The position numbers and the translations under genes were made by a program. Below the pieces are notes generated by a model. That model had not been told where the DNA came from and ran no database searches. It was given only the letters and a program-made list of their open reading frames with translations. Positions 14,584 through 23,139 of a stretch of 58,624 bases of DNA are shown here, one piece after another (the first letter of the stretch is position 1; the number at the start of each line of letters is the position of its first letter). Where the stretch lies: assembly GCA_000739535.1 (NCBI GenBank), contig DF820463.1, positions 544,727 through 603,350 on the forward strand, written 5' to 3'. Origin of the DNA: Candidatus Vecturithrix granuli. GTDB lineage: Bacteria > Moduliflexota > Moduliflexia > Moduliflexales > Moduliflexaceae.

Positions 14584-14698
14584 GTTTGTAGTGCTTTGGG
14601 ACAGAAATTCTACTTAACAGACCCTGTCGGAGTTTGCTGGACAAGTCTGAGTTGTTCGACAAAGCCACCACGGCAAAGGATTCTCGAAGTAGTAAAAA

Positions 14699-15628
14699 CT
14701 ACGCGTATTCCAGGGTAAAATTGTGCGAACGTAACGCTTCAAGCAGCACACTGAGCTTCTCATCAGAAAGGGGTAGAAACGGCGGGCGCATCGCCAACCA
14801 ATGGTCCTGGTCTGTAATGTGAGCCAGATATGACTTTAAACCCGGAATAAAAGGATAGTGTTCAAATGTAACCCGGATAGTTGTCAAGTATGCCTGAAGC
14901 TCGTGAGCGCGATCCAGATCCCTGGCCTGCCAGGCGTCAAACACTTTTGCGGCTAAGCCGCAGGTGACATTCGTGGTGGCAGAGATGCATCCGACTCCTC
15001 CTACTTCCAGCGCATCAAGCAAATATTTTTCGGTGCCGGCATACAGGCGAAAGCCGGGAAACTCTTCACACATTGATTTGATATGCTTCCAATCGCCGCT
15101 CGAATCTTTCATGCCAGCAATTATATGCGGATAGCGATCAAGCAATCGCTGCACAACTTCTACGCTAAAGGGCACCGCGCTCATGTTAGGAAAGTGATAC
15201 AGGTAAATCTGCATCTGAGCATTGCCTACGCGCTCAATCACTTCCGCAATGGAGCGAAATACGCCGTCATCGCTGATATTTTTATAATAAAACGGCGGCA
15301 GCATGAGCACGTTTGATACGCCGTGTTCCAGGGCATGACGGGTCAGTTCGACGCTATCGGTCAGGGCGCTGCAGCCCGTTCCGAGCATAAAAACTCCTGG
15401 CGAGATCCCCCCTTGCAGCAAGGCGTCAAGGATTTCCATGCGCTCTTTCACTGAAAAGGAATTTGCTTCCCCGGTCGTGCCCATCACAGCCAGACCATTG
15501 CAGCCATGCGTTAATAACCAGCGACAATGGGTAAGTAATTTTTCAGCATCGACGCGTAAATCCGGGTGTTGAGGGGTAAGATTCGCGGCAAATACTCCGC
15601 CGGGCAATGTCTGTTTTACGGTATTCAT
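14699..15628 (-). CDS. DapA-family lyase/aldolase (possible 2-keto-3-deoxy sugar acid aldolase)
   Basis: This protein of 309 residues is a TIM-barrel, Schiff-base enzyme of the DHDPS/NAL superfamily. It has GTTGEANSFS (substrate carboxylate loop), YLYHFPNMSA with the catalytic Tyr, and the Schiff-base Lys in IIAGMKDSSGD. The start follows AAGGAGAAGGAT. The family includes lysine biosynthesis and sugar-acid aldolases. Because it lies beside pectin genes and a LacI regulator, a role in splitting 2-keto-3-deoxygluconate-like products of galacturonate breakdown is more likely than lysine synthesis. The exact substrate cannot be read from the sequence. Confidence 0.88.
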   Translation of the reverse strand: MNTVKQTLPGGVFAANLTPQHPDLRVDAEKLLTHCRWLLTHGCNGLAVMGTTGEANSFSVKERMEILDALLQGGISPGVFMLGTGCSALTDSVELTRHALEHGVSNVLMLPPFYYKNISDDGVFRSIAEVIERVGNAQMQIYLYHFPNMSAVPFSVEVVQRLLDRYPHIIAGMKDSSGDWKHIKSMCEEFPGFRLYAGTEKYLLDALEVGGVGCISATTNVTCGLAAKVFDAWQARDLDRAHELQAYLTTIRVTFEHYPFIPGLKSYLAHITDQDHWLAMRPPFLPLSDEKLSVLLEALRSHNFTLEYA

Positions 15629-15754
15629 ATCCTTCTCCTTATGATTCTGTGATGGTCATTCGAACATTTTTTCTGCTTCTGCATCTTTAAAATGTAGGAG
15701 AGCAGGGCTGTTCAATTCTCCACAATCCCTCTATAACTGCGTGTTCGGTCAACT

Positions 15755-15832
15755 AATGACGATATCGTTCTTGATTCTTTTGCTGGTTCTGGTACGACTG
15801 GTACTGCCGTCCACAAAATGGAACGAATATCA
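15755..15832 (+). pseudogene. Remnant of a DNA methyltransferase (SAM-binding motif)
   Basis: In the frame starting at 15755 the sequence encodes DDIVLDSFAGSGTTGTAVHK. This is motif I (F-GSG-T) at the C-terminal side of N4/N6 site-specific methyltransferases such as type III Mod proteins. The frame is cut at both ends and merges into the Res-like relic below. Only about 26 codons remain. Confidence 0.7.
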
Positions 15833-16085
15833 ACCGGATTTTGTCGCGGAAACGGCCGACCAGATTTATCTGCTGGAACCGAAAATGAGCAAAGAATTAG
15901 AAGCTAAGGACGTACTGGCGAAACGCAACGCGGCGGTTGCCTGGTGTCGTCATGCGACCGACCATGCTTTAGAAAATGCGGCCAAGCCCTAGCGTTACGT
16001 GCTCATCCTCCATGATGTCATTGCCGACAACATGGCGCTGGCCGGTTTGGCGGCGCAATATACGGAAATGTCTATCAAAAAATAG
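15820..16085 (+). pseudogene. Remnant of a type III restriction enzyme (Res) C-terminus
   Basis: The frame encodes WNEYQPDFVAETADQIYLLE, then KDVLAKRNAAVAWCRHATDH, and after an in-frame TAG at 15990-15992, RYVLILHDVIADNMALAGLA. This matches the conserved end of type III restriction endonuclease subunits (PDFV.ET...L.E.K, then RYVLIPHD.I..N.TL.GL). The TAG stands where Trp is usual (KPW). The helicase part is missing. Together with the methyltransferase scrap it is the collapsed end of a Mod-Res operon. Confidence 0.75.
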
Positions 16086-16183
16086 GCTCGTCCTCACATG
16101 TCATTGACATTGCACTCTCTCAATCATTTTTAAGCGCTATAGACGTCCGCAAATCCTTTCTTATGTGGCATCCCTGCACGTAC

Positions 16184-16540
16184 TTAATGTTTCTCATCAA
16201 CAAGCAGCATTGACAAGACAACATTGACGATTGAGAGCAAGACGGCCGCGATAATTCCGGCGAAAATGTCCGAAATATACAGTCCGCTGTACAAGGCGGA
16301 GGTCAGCAACAGCAGCAGACCGTTGATTACAAAGGTAAACAGACCAAAGGTCAGAATATTTAACGGTAAGGTCAGCAGCACTAAAAACGGTTTCAAAAAC
16401 GCATTGACGATGCCCCAAATCAACGCTGCAATAATCGCGCTCCATACGCCTCGCACCGACATCCCGCTATAGAGAGAGGACACAATCAGAAACGCCAGCG
16501 CATTAATCACCAATCGCACAAAAAAACTTCCTTTTTTCAT
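16184..16540 (-). CDS. YvlD/superfamily IV holin-like membrane protein
   Basis: This small protein of 118 residues has about four transmembrane segments (LVINALAFLIVSSLYSGM, AIIAALIWGIVNAFLKPFL, LTFGLFTFVINGLLLLL, AGIIAAVLLSIVNVVLSML) and the family pattern IVNAFLKPFLVLLTLPLNILTFGLFTFVINGLLLLL. Proteins of this family (PF04020) are common in bacteria and their role is not settled; despite the phage-holin name they are usually chromosomal. ATG at 16540 is chosen; a TTG four codons upstream is an alternative. It stands alone. Confidence 0.85.
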   Translation of the reverse strand: MKKGSFFVRLVINALAFLIVSSLYSGMSVRGVWSAIIAALIWGIVNAFLKPFLVLLTLPLNILTFGLFTFVINGLLLLLTSALYSGLYISDIFAGIIAAVLLSIVNVVLSMLLVDEKH

Positions 16541-16711
16541 AGTCTTACCCAATTTCTCGCCGCCGTGTCAGCAGTCTTAAATTCCACTCACACATTGACG
16601 CAAACCTCTTTTCTTAAAAATATGCAGGGTACATTACTGTTCGGCCAACTGGAATAATAAGTATCACTCATGCTACACACCTGAAGTAAAAAATGTATTG
16701 ACGAAGATACG

Positions 16712-17134
16712 TTACGCGAAACGTTGCGCAATTGGATGATCGGAATTGAGTTGTAATAAATCCCAACGATTTCCATAAAGATCCTCAAACACCGCGACCA
16801 TGCCATACGATGCCTGTTTGGGTTCTCTCACAAATGTCACCCCGTGAGAGATCATCGCCTTGTAGTCCCTCCAAAAGTCATCCGTATTTAAAAAAAGAAA
16901 CACTCTCCCTCCAGATTGATTTCCCACAAACGCTTCCTGTTCGGGTGTTGACGCTCTCGCCAGTAATACCGTCGTCCCCTGTGATCCAGGTGGAGCCACC
17001 ACCACCCATCGTTTATCTTGTTCAGGTTGATAGGTGTCTTCAATCACCGTGAAATGAAGCTTTTGGGTATAAAATGCGATCGCTTCATCATAATCCCTGA
17101 CGACCAGGGCGATATGGACAATTGATTGTTTCAT
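16712..17134 (-). CDS. VOC-superfamily (glyoxalase/bleomycin-resistance-like) protein
   Basis: This protein of 140 residues has the paired beta-alpha-beta-beta-beta modules of the vicinal oxygen chelate fold. The first metal-ligand region is VHIALVVRDYDEAIAFYTQKLHFTVIED. The C-terminal half has VFEDLYGNRWDLLQL, with the Glu typical of the second site. Substrate cannot be told from sequence; members include lyases, dioxygenases and resistance proteins. The following 220 bases upstream (17135-17356) show no gene. Confidence 0.85.
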   Translation of the reverse strand: MKQSIVHIALVVRDYDEAIAFYTQKLHFTVIEDTYQPEQDKRWVVVAPPGSQGTTVLLARASTPEQEAFVGNQSGGRVFLFLNTDDFWRDYKAMISHGVTFVREPKQASYGMVAVFEDLYGNRWDLLQLNSDHPIAQRFA

Positions 17135-17356
17135 ATTTTGTGTTTCCGATATCTCGCCGGGAGATCGCTAATTATTGTTGGACAATATCTTTTCAGAATC
17201 CCTATCAATATGAATGTTGTCAAGAAAAAACCGGTTTTATCGTGAGTGATGGAGCATTCTCAAAATTTTTAACTTTAGGGAAGGGGAAGCGTTTCACAAA
17301 AAAATTCCGGCATCAATCCTCTGAGAATCTGGTGGGTTCAGCATTCGCGAGGATGT

Positions 17357-19468
17357 CTAATTGAGCAATGTGAGCATCTCGTTTACGTCCGTTGCCGGCA
17401 AGCTGCACACGTAATTGCGGCAGATGTAGGCCGTCGCCTTGCCGTCGAGACTAACATAAGGTGTAATATAGGGGGCGAGTTGCAGAATTTCAGGCAATTC
17501 TTCCTCTGCGGGGCGCAGCACAACGACGCTGTTGGGCGTATAAGTTGTCCGTAAGGCCTGTAGCATGACGCGGGGATCTTCAGCGTCAGAGCGACCGACA
17601 ATAACGATTTCCTGCGTTGGACCAGCCGCAAAATCCAGGGCGTGCATGAGTTGGGCGTGGTTGGAAGCGGATTGCGTCACGCTTGCGGCAAAGGCCTGAA
17701 AAAGCTGCTGCGCTCGTTCTTCAAGTTCCGGTTGCGCGGTGAGTCTGCCAAGGCGGAGTAAATTCAGCATCGCAACCGAATTGCCGGATGGAATCGCGCC
17801 GTCGTAAAGTTCCTTCTGGCGTACCAGCAGCGTTTCGGCGTCATCGGCTGTGAAATAGAATCCACCGGCCTCGGCATCCCAAAAATGCGCGATCATTTCA
17901 GCATTGAACGCAAGAGCCTGTTTGAGATAGTTCGTGGCGAAAGTGGTTTCATACAATTCGATCAATCCCCAGATCAAAAAGGCGTAATCATCCACATTGG
18001 CAAGAATCGCCGCCTCGCTATCACGATAACGGTGCAACAGGCCGCCATCTTCACGACGCAGGTTGTCGAAGATGAATTGCATTGCCCGTTGGGCTGCGTG
18101 CGCATAATCTGGTTCATCCAGGATTTGCGCGCCTCTGGCCAGGGCAGCAATCATCAGACCGTTCCAATCGGTCAAAATTTTATCATCTTTGTGCGGATGA
18201 ATGCGTTGTTCACGCACCTCAAATAAACGTTGGCGGATCTGTTCGAGCTTCTGCCGTAAAGCCTCTTCAGACATTTGCAGCACAACAGCAGTTTTCTCGA
18301 CCGACTGCCGCAGATACACGATGTTTTCGCCGGTTTTGAGGCCTGTTGCCTGATCGCGGAAATTGCCGTTCGATTCGAAATTAAAGAGTTTGAGAATCAA
18401 ATCAGCATCCGTTTCTTCGAAAAGTTCCTGAATTTCTCTGGCCGACCAGACATAAAATTTTCCTTCCACGCCTTCGCTATCAGCATCTTCCGCTGAATAA
18501 AAACCGCCTTCAGGCGAGGTCATGTCTCGTAGGACATAAGTAAAAATTTCTCTGGCAACACGAGCGTATGTTTCTTTTCCGGTCGCCTGATAGGCTTCAA
18601 GATACGTCATGGAGAGCAACGCCTGATCATAGAGCATCTTTTCAAAATGCGGCAAGAGCCAGCGTTCATCCGTCGAATAGCGGTGAAAGCCGAACCCGAT
18701 GTGATCGTACATACCGCCCAATTGCATGGCCTGAAGCGTGCGTTCTACCATACTCAACGCGGTCTCGTCGTTGTTCCGTTTCCAATAGCGCAGCAGAAAC
18801 GACAGATTGTGCGGGGTGGGAAATTTCGGCGCAGCGCCGAAACCGCCGTGTCTCGCGTCAAAACGTCTGACAAGCTGAGTGTAAGCGTCGTGCAGGATGC
18901 CTTCTATTGCGGGTGTTTCCTGTCTTGTGGACGCAGGAAACACTGTCTGTTTTTCAAGAGCATCAACAACCTGATCCGCAGTTCGCAAGGCTTTTTCGTG
19001 CTCAGTCGTCCAAATCTGCTGAATCTGAGGAATCAAATCGGCCATGCCGATCCGTCCGAAGCGGCTGGTTTTCGGAAAATAGGTTCCGGCGTAAAAAGGC
19101 CTTTTATCGGGCGTCATGATGATCGTCAACGGCCAGCCGCCGCTGCCCGTGAGAAGTTGGCAGACGGTCATATAGATATTATCCAGGTCGGGGCGTTCCT
19201 CACGATCAACTTTAATCGAAACAAATACCGCATTCATCAACTCCGCAATCTGCGGATCTTCAAAGGATTCATGCGCCATCACATGACACCAATGGCAGGT
19301 AGAATAGCCAATTGAAAGGAAAATCGGTTTATTTTCCGCTCGCGCTTTTTCAAAAGCCTCTGGCCCCCAGGGGTGCCATGCAACTGGATTCTCCGCATGT
19401 TGCAGCAAATAAGGGCTTTTTTCATACTGTAAACGATTGAGGGGTGCTGTTGCTGTATGTTGTGTCAT
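17357..19468 (-). CDS. YyaL/SSP411-type thioredoxin-domain protein (DUF255)
   Basis: This protein of 703 residues has an N-terminal thioredoxin-like domain, [19 protein letters not shown] then [22 protein letters not shown] with a CHWC centre. A long alpha/alpha-barrel resembling sugar epimerase/isomerase folds follows ([28 protein letters not shown]). This is the full length of the widespread YyaL/spermatogenesis-associated 20 family, whose biochemical role is uncertain. It ends in [12 protein letters not shown]. It is monocistronic in appearance, with no strong ribosome-binding site visible. Confidence 0.93.
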   Translation of the reverse strand: MTQHTATAPLNRLQYEKSPYLLQHAENPVAWHPWGPEAFEKARAENKPIFLSIGYSTCHWCHVMAHESFEDPQIAELMNAVFVSIKVDREERPDLDNIYMTVCQLLTGSGGWPLTIIMTPDKRPFYAGTYFPKTSRFGRIGMADLIPQIQQIWTTEHEKALRTADQVVDALEKQTVFPASTRQETPAIEGILHDAYTQLVRRFDARHGGFGAAPKFPTPHNLSFLLRYWKRNNDETALSMVERTLQAMQLGGMYDHIGFGFHRYSTDERWLLPHFEKMLYDQALLSMTYLEAYQATGKETYARVAREIFTYVLRDMTSPEGGFYSAEDADSEGVEGKFYVWSAREIQELFEETDADLILKLFNFESNGNFRDQATGLKTGENIVYLRQSVEKTAVVLQMSEEALRQKLEQIRQRLFEVREQRIHPHKDDKILTDWNGLMIAALARGAQILDEPDYAHAAQRAMQFIFDNLRREDGGLLHRYRDSEAAILANVDDYAFLIWGLIELYETTFATNYLKQALAFNAEMIAHFWDAEAGGFYFTADDAETLLVRQKELYDGAIPSGNSVAMLNLLRLGRLTAQPELEERAQQLFQAFAASVTQSASNHAQLMHALDFAAGPTQEIVIVGRSDAEDPRVMLQALRTTYTPNSVVVLRPAEEELPEILQLAPYITPYVSLDGKATAYICRNYVCSLPATDVNEMLTLLN

Positions 19469-19510
19469 AATAATTTACTCATCAGGATGTTTACAAAAAC
19501 ATCTCATAAA

Positions 19511-19867
19511 TCATGCTCTCCTAACCCTGATGCCACGAGGATTTGCAACCACAACTGCGCCTGAGAAGGTTTGCAAGTCATAATACTGTAATACGTTGTC
19601 TAATAACTCCATAACTGGGCGAATGCCATCCTCATCAGGACGCAGCAATAAAACCCCGGCATGTGTACCGGGCGGATAAACGCGAATATCTGCAAATCCT
19701 TTATCTGCTGTGATTAAAAAACGCCCTTCTTTTTGAACAGTTTGCCAAAGTTCAGGATCTTTCCATCCACCAAGACCTTGCTCAATAACGCTCATGGCTG
19801 AATATCCATGTTCACGCAATTCATAAACAACCGCTGACGGTAAATCTTCATCAACTTTAATACGCAT
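19511..19867 (-). CDS. DUF5615 PIN-like toxin
   Basis: This protein of 118 residues begins MRIKVDEDLPSAVVYELREHGY and has LITADKGFADIRVYPPGTHAGVLLLR. The Asp residues in VDEDL and ITADKGFAD are those conserved in DUF5615, a PIN-fold group related to Mut7-C. It overlaps the upstream DUF433 gene by 11 bases, the standard arrangement of DUF433-DUF5615 toxin-antitoxin modules, and would act as an RNase held in check by its partner. Confidence 0.85.
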   Translation of the reverse strand: MRIKVDEDLPSAVVYELREHGYSAMSVIEQGLGGWKDPELWQTVQKEGRFLITADKGFADIRVYPPGTHAGVLLLRPDEDGIRPVMELLDNVLQYYDLQTFSGAVVVANPRGIRVRRA

Positions 19868-20117
19868 AAGTTTTCTCTGTTATAGGGAATGGCGCAAAAA
19901 TGTCTTGTCGGACAACCTGAGCAGCATACGCCAACGCCGCGTGAATATCGGTTGTACTAATCTGCGGATACGCAGTTTGGATGTCCTGAAGAGAAAGGCC
20001 ATCAGCCAAACTTCCGATAATGATTGAAACAGGAATCCGCGTTCCGCGAATACATGGATCGCCGTGATGTAGAGATTGGTCAATAACGATGTGTGCTTGC
20101 CAGGCGTCATTTCTCAT
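19857..20117 (-). CDS. DUF433 antitoxin
   Basis: This protein of 86 residues contains IVIDQSLHHGDPCIRGTRIPVSIIIGSLADGLSLQDIQTAYPQIS. This is the DUF433 pattern (G-P-I-RGTRI-V, then a helix-turn-helix with YP.L). Start at 20117 is preferred (MRNDAWQAH, with GAGGG upstream); an in-frame ATG at 20177 would add 20 residues. It is the antitoxin and probable autorepressor of the pair with the overlapping DUF5615 gene. Confidence 0.85.
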   Translation of the reverse strand: MRNDAWQAHIVIDQSLHHGDPCIRGTRIPVSIIIGSLADGLSLQDIQTAYPQISTTDIHAALAYAAQVVRQDIFAPFPITEKTYAY

Positions 20118-20479
20118 AGAATATTTACCCTCGTAAAGACTCATTTCATTATACATTAAACGAATGTACTCATTCAAATGATGCTATCTCGCTTTGTTCT
20201 TGTCAAGGGAATGTGAGAAATTTTAGCATTTCTTGCCAGGGTCTTTTCCTGATTTCTTCTTTCGTTTTTTATTGAAATGAATAGGATGACGAAGAGAGGA
20301 TTCTCGGAAACCTTTTTTCGAAAACGCCCTGATAACTGGAAATGATTTCTCAAATATGTCAAAATTGGGTTTGAAACGCGATTTTGACAGACTGAAAAGT
20401 CCCTAAAATCAGGCGAAGATGTTTTCGAGAATTCTCGAAGAGGGCAGATCGTAAAATTTCCATGAATCGTTCATGCTGT

Positions 20480-20513
20480 AAAAAACCAGGTTTTTTCAAA
20501 AAACCTGGTTTTT
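20480..20513. terminator. Terminator-like hairpin, family C (after iorB)
   Basis: AAAAAACCAGGTTTTTTC and its complement form a strong hairpin with T-runs in both directions, just past the minus-strand iorB stop. The rest of the 20118-20535 gap shows no gene or repeat I can name. Confidence 0.75.
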
Positions 20514-20535
20514 CGTTATGTTGAGAAACTGGCGT

Positions 20536-21126
20536 TTATTTGCTCGCAGAATGTTCCTGCGCGAACGCACGGCCGACTTTCAGGGCTTTCAGGTTCATTT
20601 GCACGATCTTGTCTCCTTTGCGGCCAAAAATAAATTGAATCCCGGTTTGCAGTTTCTCATAATCCACATCAATAAAAGGCGAAGCCGCCCCCAACATCAC
20701 CATGTTCATGGCTTTCGGCGATCCGGCTTCTTTCGCCAACTCATCAGCGTCAATAATAATATTGCGCGGCAAAACGCGAATCGCATCCATGACTTTGTCT
20801 AATTCAGGGTAATTAGGAATATTGACAAAGGGTTTGGTATTCGTCACCAGCCAGCCTTGCTGCGCAAGATACGGCAGATAACGCAGCGATTCCATCGGTT
20901 CGACCGAAAGGATCAGTTGCGCCTGTCCGAAAGGGATCAGATCGGAAAAAATTTCGCGATCCGCAATGCGTAAATGCGATTGCACGGGGCCGCCGCGCTG
21001 GCTCATACCATGCACTTCCGCCTGTTTCAGATACAACCCTGAATCTACCGCCGCATATCCGATAATGGCGGCAATTGAAAGAATGCCCTGACCGCCGACG
21101 CCGGCAAGAATAATATCATTTCTCAT
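20536..21126 (-). CDS. iorB: Indolepyruvate/2-oxoacid:ferredoxin oxidoreductase, beta (gamma-domain) subunit
   Basis: This protein of 196 residues corresponds to the gamma domain of 2-oxoacid:ferredoxin oxidoreductases. It has DIILAGVGGQGILSIAAIIG near the N-terminus, the conserved EVHGMSQRGGPVQSHLR, and NIIIDADELAKEAGSPKAMNMVMLGAAS. It pairs with IorA, whose stop is 12 bases upstream of its start; the start follows AGGAGGGAACATGT. The complex oxidatively decarboxylates aryl- or other 2-oxoacids to acyl-CoA with ferredoxin as acceptor. The neighbouring aminotransferase could supply its 2-oxoacid. Confidence 0.92.
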   Translation of the reverse strand: MRNDIILAGVGGQGILSIAAIIGYAAVDSGLYLKQAEVHGMSQRGGPVQSHLRIADREIFSDLIPFGQAQLILSVEPMESLRYLPYLAQQGWLVTNTKPFVNIPNYPELDKVMDAIRVLPRNIIIDADELAKEAGSPKAMNMVMLGAASPFIDVDYEKLQTGIQFIFGRKGDKIVQMNLKALKVGRAFAQEHSASK

Positions 21127-21138
21127 ACATGTTCCCTC

Positions 21139-22809
21139 CTATGCGTTCTCGCTTTTCCGTTTGCGAGCTAAGGTCTGGATACACCCGCGTCGCGGAATCA
21201 CCACCGAAACCCCGTTGTATTCGACTTCTGCTTTCAAAATCTGCACCATCTCGTCGTAATTTTTGGGCAACGGTTCAAACACCCGGATATGTTCCGGAGC
21301 CACGCCGACGCCTTTGCAGATGTCTTCCAATTTGCCGACGCCGGGCGAATCCTGACCGCCGGTCATCGCCGTGGTCATATTATCCAGGATAACGACGACC
21401 ATGTTGCTGTTTTCATTCACGGCGTCCAATAAGCCTGTGATACCGGAATGGCTGAAGGTTGAGTCGCCGATTACGGCGACCGCCGGATACAAACCAGCGT
21501 CTGCCGCGCCTTTTGCCATGGTGATTGACGCGCCCATATCAACGCAGGTGTTAATTGATTCAAAAGGCGGCAGAAATCCCAGGGTATAACAGCCGATGTC
21601 TGAAAACACATGGCCTTTGCCGTAAGGTTCCAGAACTTCATTGAGAGCATTATACACATCGCGGTGCGGGCAGCCCTTGCACAATTCCGGCGGACGGGGC
21701 GCGACAATCTCAGAAATAGCCGGACCACTCGTATCTTCGTGTCCTAAGGCTCTGGCGACCAGATTCGGGTTCAATTCGCCGTCCCGCGGCAGCGTACCAT
21801 CCAAACGGCCTTTGATGATCAGCGGACGTTTGACATGCGCAATTTTGCCGGATTCCGCGCTGATGGCATCCAATGACACCTGACCGTAAGCCATATCGCC
21901 CAGATAGCCTTTGAGCATCTCTTCTACAATCGGCATCCCCTCTTCAATTACCAGAACTTGCCCGCATTCGGCAGCAAGTTGTTCAATCTGTTTGCGGGGC
22001 AGCGGGTACTGGCTGATTTTCAGAATAGGATGCGGGCATTCGCGGTCCTGCCAGTTTTCCATCAGATAATTATAAGCCAGGCCGCAGGCAATAATCCCTA
22101 AGGATTTATCAGGGCCGTCTTTATAAACGTTAAAGGGCGAGTTCTCAGATTCTTGAACAAAATCGGTCTGTTTGCCCAGGAGCAGTTTGTAGCGTTTACG
22201 GGCAATCGCCGGCAGCAGCATGAACTGGTTCGGGTCTTCCGGTTTGTGCAACGTGTTTTCTGCTATCGCTTCCCGTTGTTGGACTCCGGCGCGTGAATGC
22301 GCCAGGCGCGTGGTCAAACGAATCATGACCGGCACGTGATATTTCTCCGACAGCGCAAAGGCGTGAAAAGCCATATCGTAAGCTTCTTGCTGATTAGAAG
22401 GTTCTAAAACCGGCAGCATGGCAAATTTGGCATAAAATCGGGAATCCTGTTCGTTTTGGGACGAGTGCATCGAGGGATCATCCGCCGCTGCAACGATCAC
22501 TCCGCCGTTTGCCCCGGTTAACGCGGAATTCAGATATGGATCCGCCGCGACATTTAATCCGACGTGTTTCATACAAGCCATGGCCCGTTTTCCGGCGTAG
22601 GACATGCCTAATGCCGATTCTAACGCCGTTTTTTCGTTTGCAGACCAGGTCCGGTGCACGTTGCGTTCCTTCGCTTCCGGGCTGCGTTGAATATATTCGG
22701 GAATTTCGGTTGAAGGGGTGCCCGGATAGGCATACACCCCTGACAAACCAGCATCTAAGGCCCCTTGCGCCAGAGCTTCATCGCCCAGGAGTAATAATTT
22801 TTCTTTCAT
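21139..22809 (-). CDS. iorA: Indolepyruvate/2-oxoacid:ferredoxin oxidoreductase, alpha subunit, without ferredoxin domain
   Basis: This protein of 556 residues starts at 22809, where AGGAG lies six bases upstream. N-terminal KLLLLGDEALAQGALDAGLSGVYAYPGTPSTEIPE is the pyrimidine-binding domain. The C-terminal half has LCKGCPHRDVYNAL and the TPP motif GDSTFSHSGITG with ILDNMTTAMTGGQ. The protein ends soon after VSVVIPRRGCIQ, so the two-cluster ferredoxin domain found at the C-terminus of many IorA proteins is absent. It is co-transcribed with iorB. It is led by leader repeat A copy 4. Confidence 0.92.
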   Translation of the reverse strand: MKEKLLLLGDEALAQGALDAGLSGVYAYPGTPSTEIPEYIQRSPEAKERNVHRTWSANEKTALESALGMSYAGKRAMACMKHVGLNVAADPYLNSALTGANGGVIVAAADDPSMHSSQNEQDSRFYAKFAMLPVLEPSNQQEAYDMAFHAFALSEKYHVPVMIRLTTRLAHSRAGVQQREAIAENTLHKPEDPNQFMLLPAIARKRYKLLLGKQTDFVQESENSPFNVYKDGPDKSLGIIACGLAYNYLMENWQDRECPHPILKISQYPLPRKQIEQLAAECGQVLVIEEGMPIVEEMLKGYLGDMAYGQVSLDAISAESGKIAHVKRPLIIKGRLDGTLPRDGELNPNLVARALGHEDTSGPAISEIVAPRPPELCKGCPHRDVYNALNEVLEPYGKGHVFSDIGCYTLGFLPPFESINTCVDMGASITMAKGAADAGLYPAVAVIGDSTFSHSGITGLLDAVNENSNMVVVILDNMTTAMTGGQDSPGVGKLEDICKGVGVAPEHIRVFEPLPKNYDEMVQILKAEVEYNGVSVVIPRRGCIQTLARKRKSENA

Positions 22810-22823
22810 GATCATCTCCTCTA

Positions 22824-22893
22824 AAAATGTAGCGCGAAACTCCAGTTTCGCGCACCAGTAATCCGCCCGCGAAACTGGAGTTTCGCGGTACAT
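22824..22893 (-). repeat. Leader repeat A, copy 4 (upstream of iorA)
   Basis: On the minus strand, CCGCGAAACTCCAGTTTCGC, a spacer and CGCGAAACTGGAGTTTCGCG are followed by CTACATTTTTAGAGGAG and the iorA ATG. The layout matches copies 1, 2 and 5, with one extra base before the start. Confidence 0.85.
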
Positions 22894-22939
22894 CTGATTT
22901 TCATTGCATCGGGTGAGCCTACGCTCATGGCAACTCTTT

Positions 22940-23010
22940 TGAAACTACAAGGATGACTCATAAGCAAGGATGTGTGATCCCTGGTGATGTGAAATCCTTG
23001 TCGTTTCATT
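22940..23010. repeat. Family B hairpin
   Basis: GAAACTACAAGGATGACTCA at the left faces ATCCTTGTCGTTTCAT at the right. The element is flanked by CGGGTGAGCCTACGCTCATG-type linker sequence that also occurs at 9785 and 41740. Confidence 0.6.
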
Positions 23011-23047
23011 GTGCCGGGTGAACATCAGCTCATGACGTCTCCTCTGA

Positions 23048-23080
23048 AAATGTAGTGCGAAACTGAAGTTTCGCGCACAC
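23048..23080. repeat. Leader repeat A, single-hairpin relic
   Basis: AATGTAGTGCGAAACTGAAG and TTTCGCGCAC form one of the two hairpins of family A next to a CTCCTCT (minus-strand AGAGGAG). Confidence 0.6.
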
Positions 23081-23139
23081 GCGAGATCTTCATCTGAGAC
23101 ATGTGTTGAAATCACATTGAGAATTGTCAATTCTCAATT

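Noticed and set aside
14699-15628. dapA for lysine biosynthesis
   Set aside because: The family match is real, but position beside pectin-use genes and a LacI regulator favours a sugar-acid aldolase. The specific function is left open.
16184-16540. Phage holin and hence a prophage
   Set aside because: The YvlD/superfamily IV proteins are chromosomal membrane proteins in many bacteria. No phage genes lie nearby.
18647-19315. Long plus-strand reading frame of 222 codons
   Set aside because: It lies wholly opposite the YyaL-type gene, has no family features and an unusual composition, as expected of an antisense shadow.
20178-20479. Possible small RNA gene in the gap next to the toxin-antitoxin pair
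   Set aside because: No promoter, conserved structure or terminator of its own could be seen apart from the family C hairpin that serves iorB.
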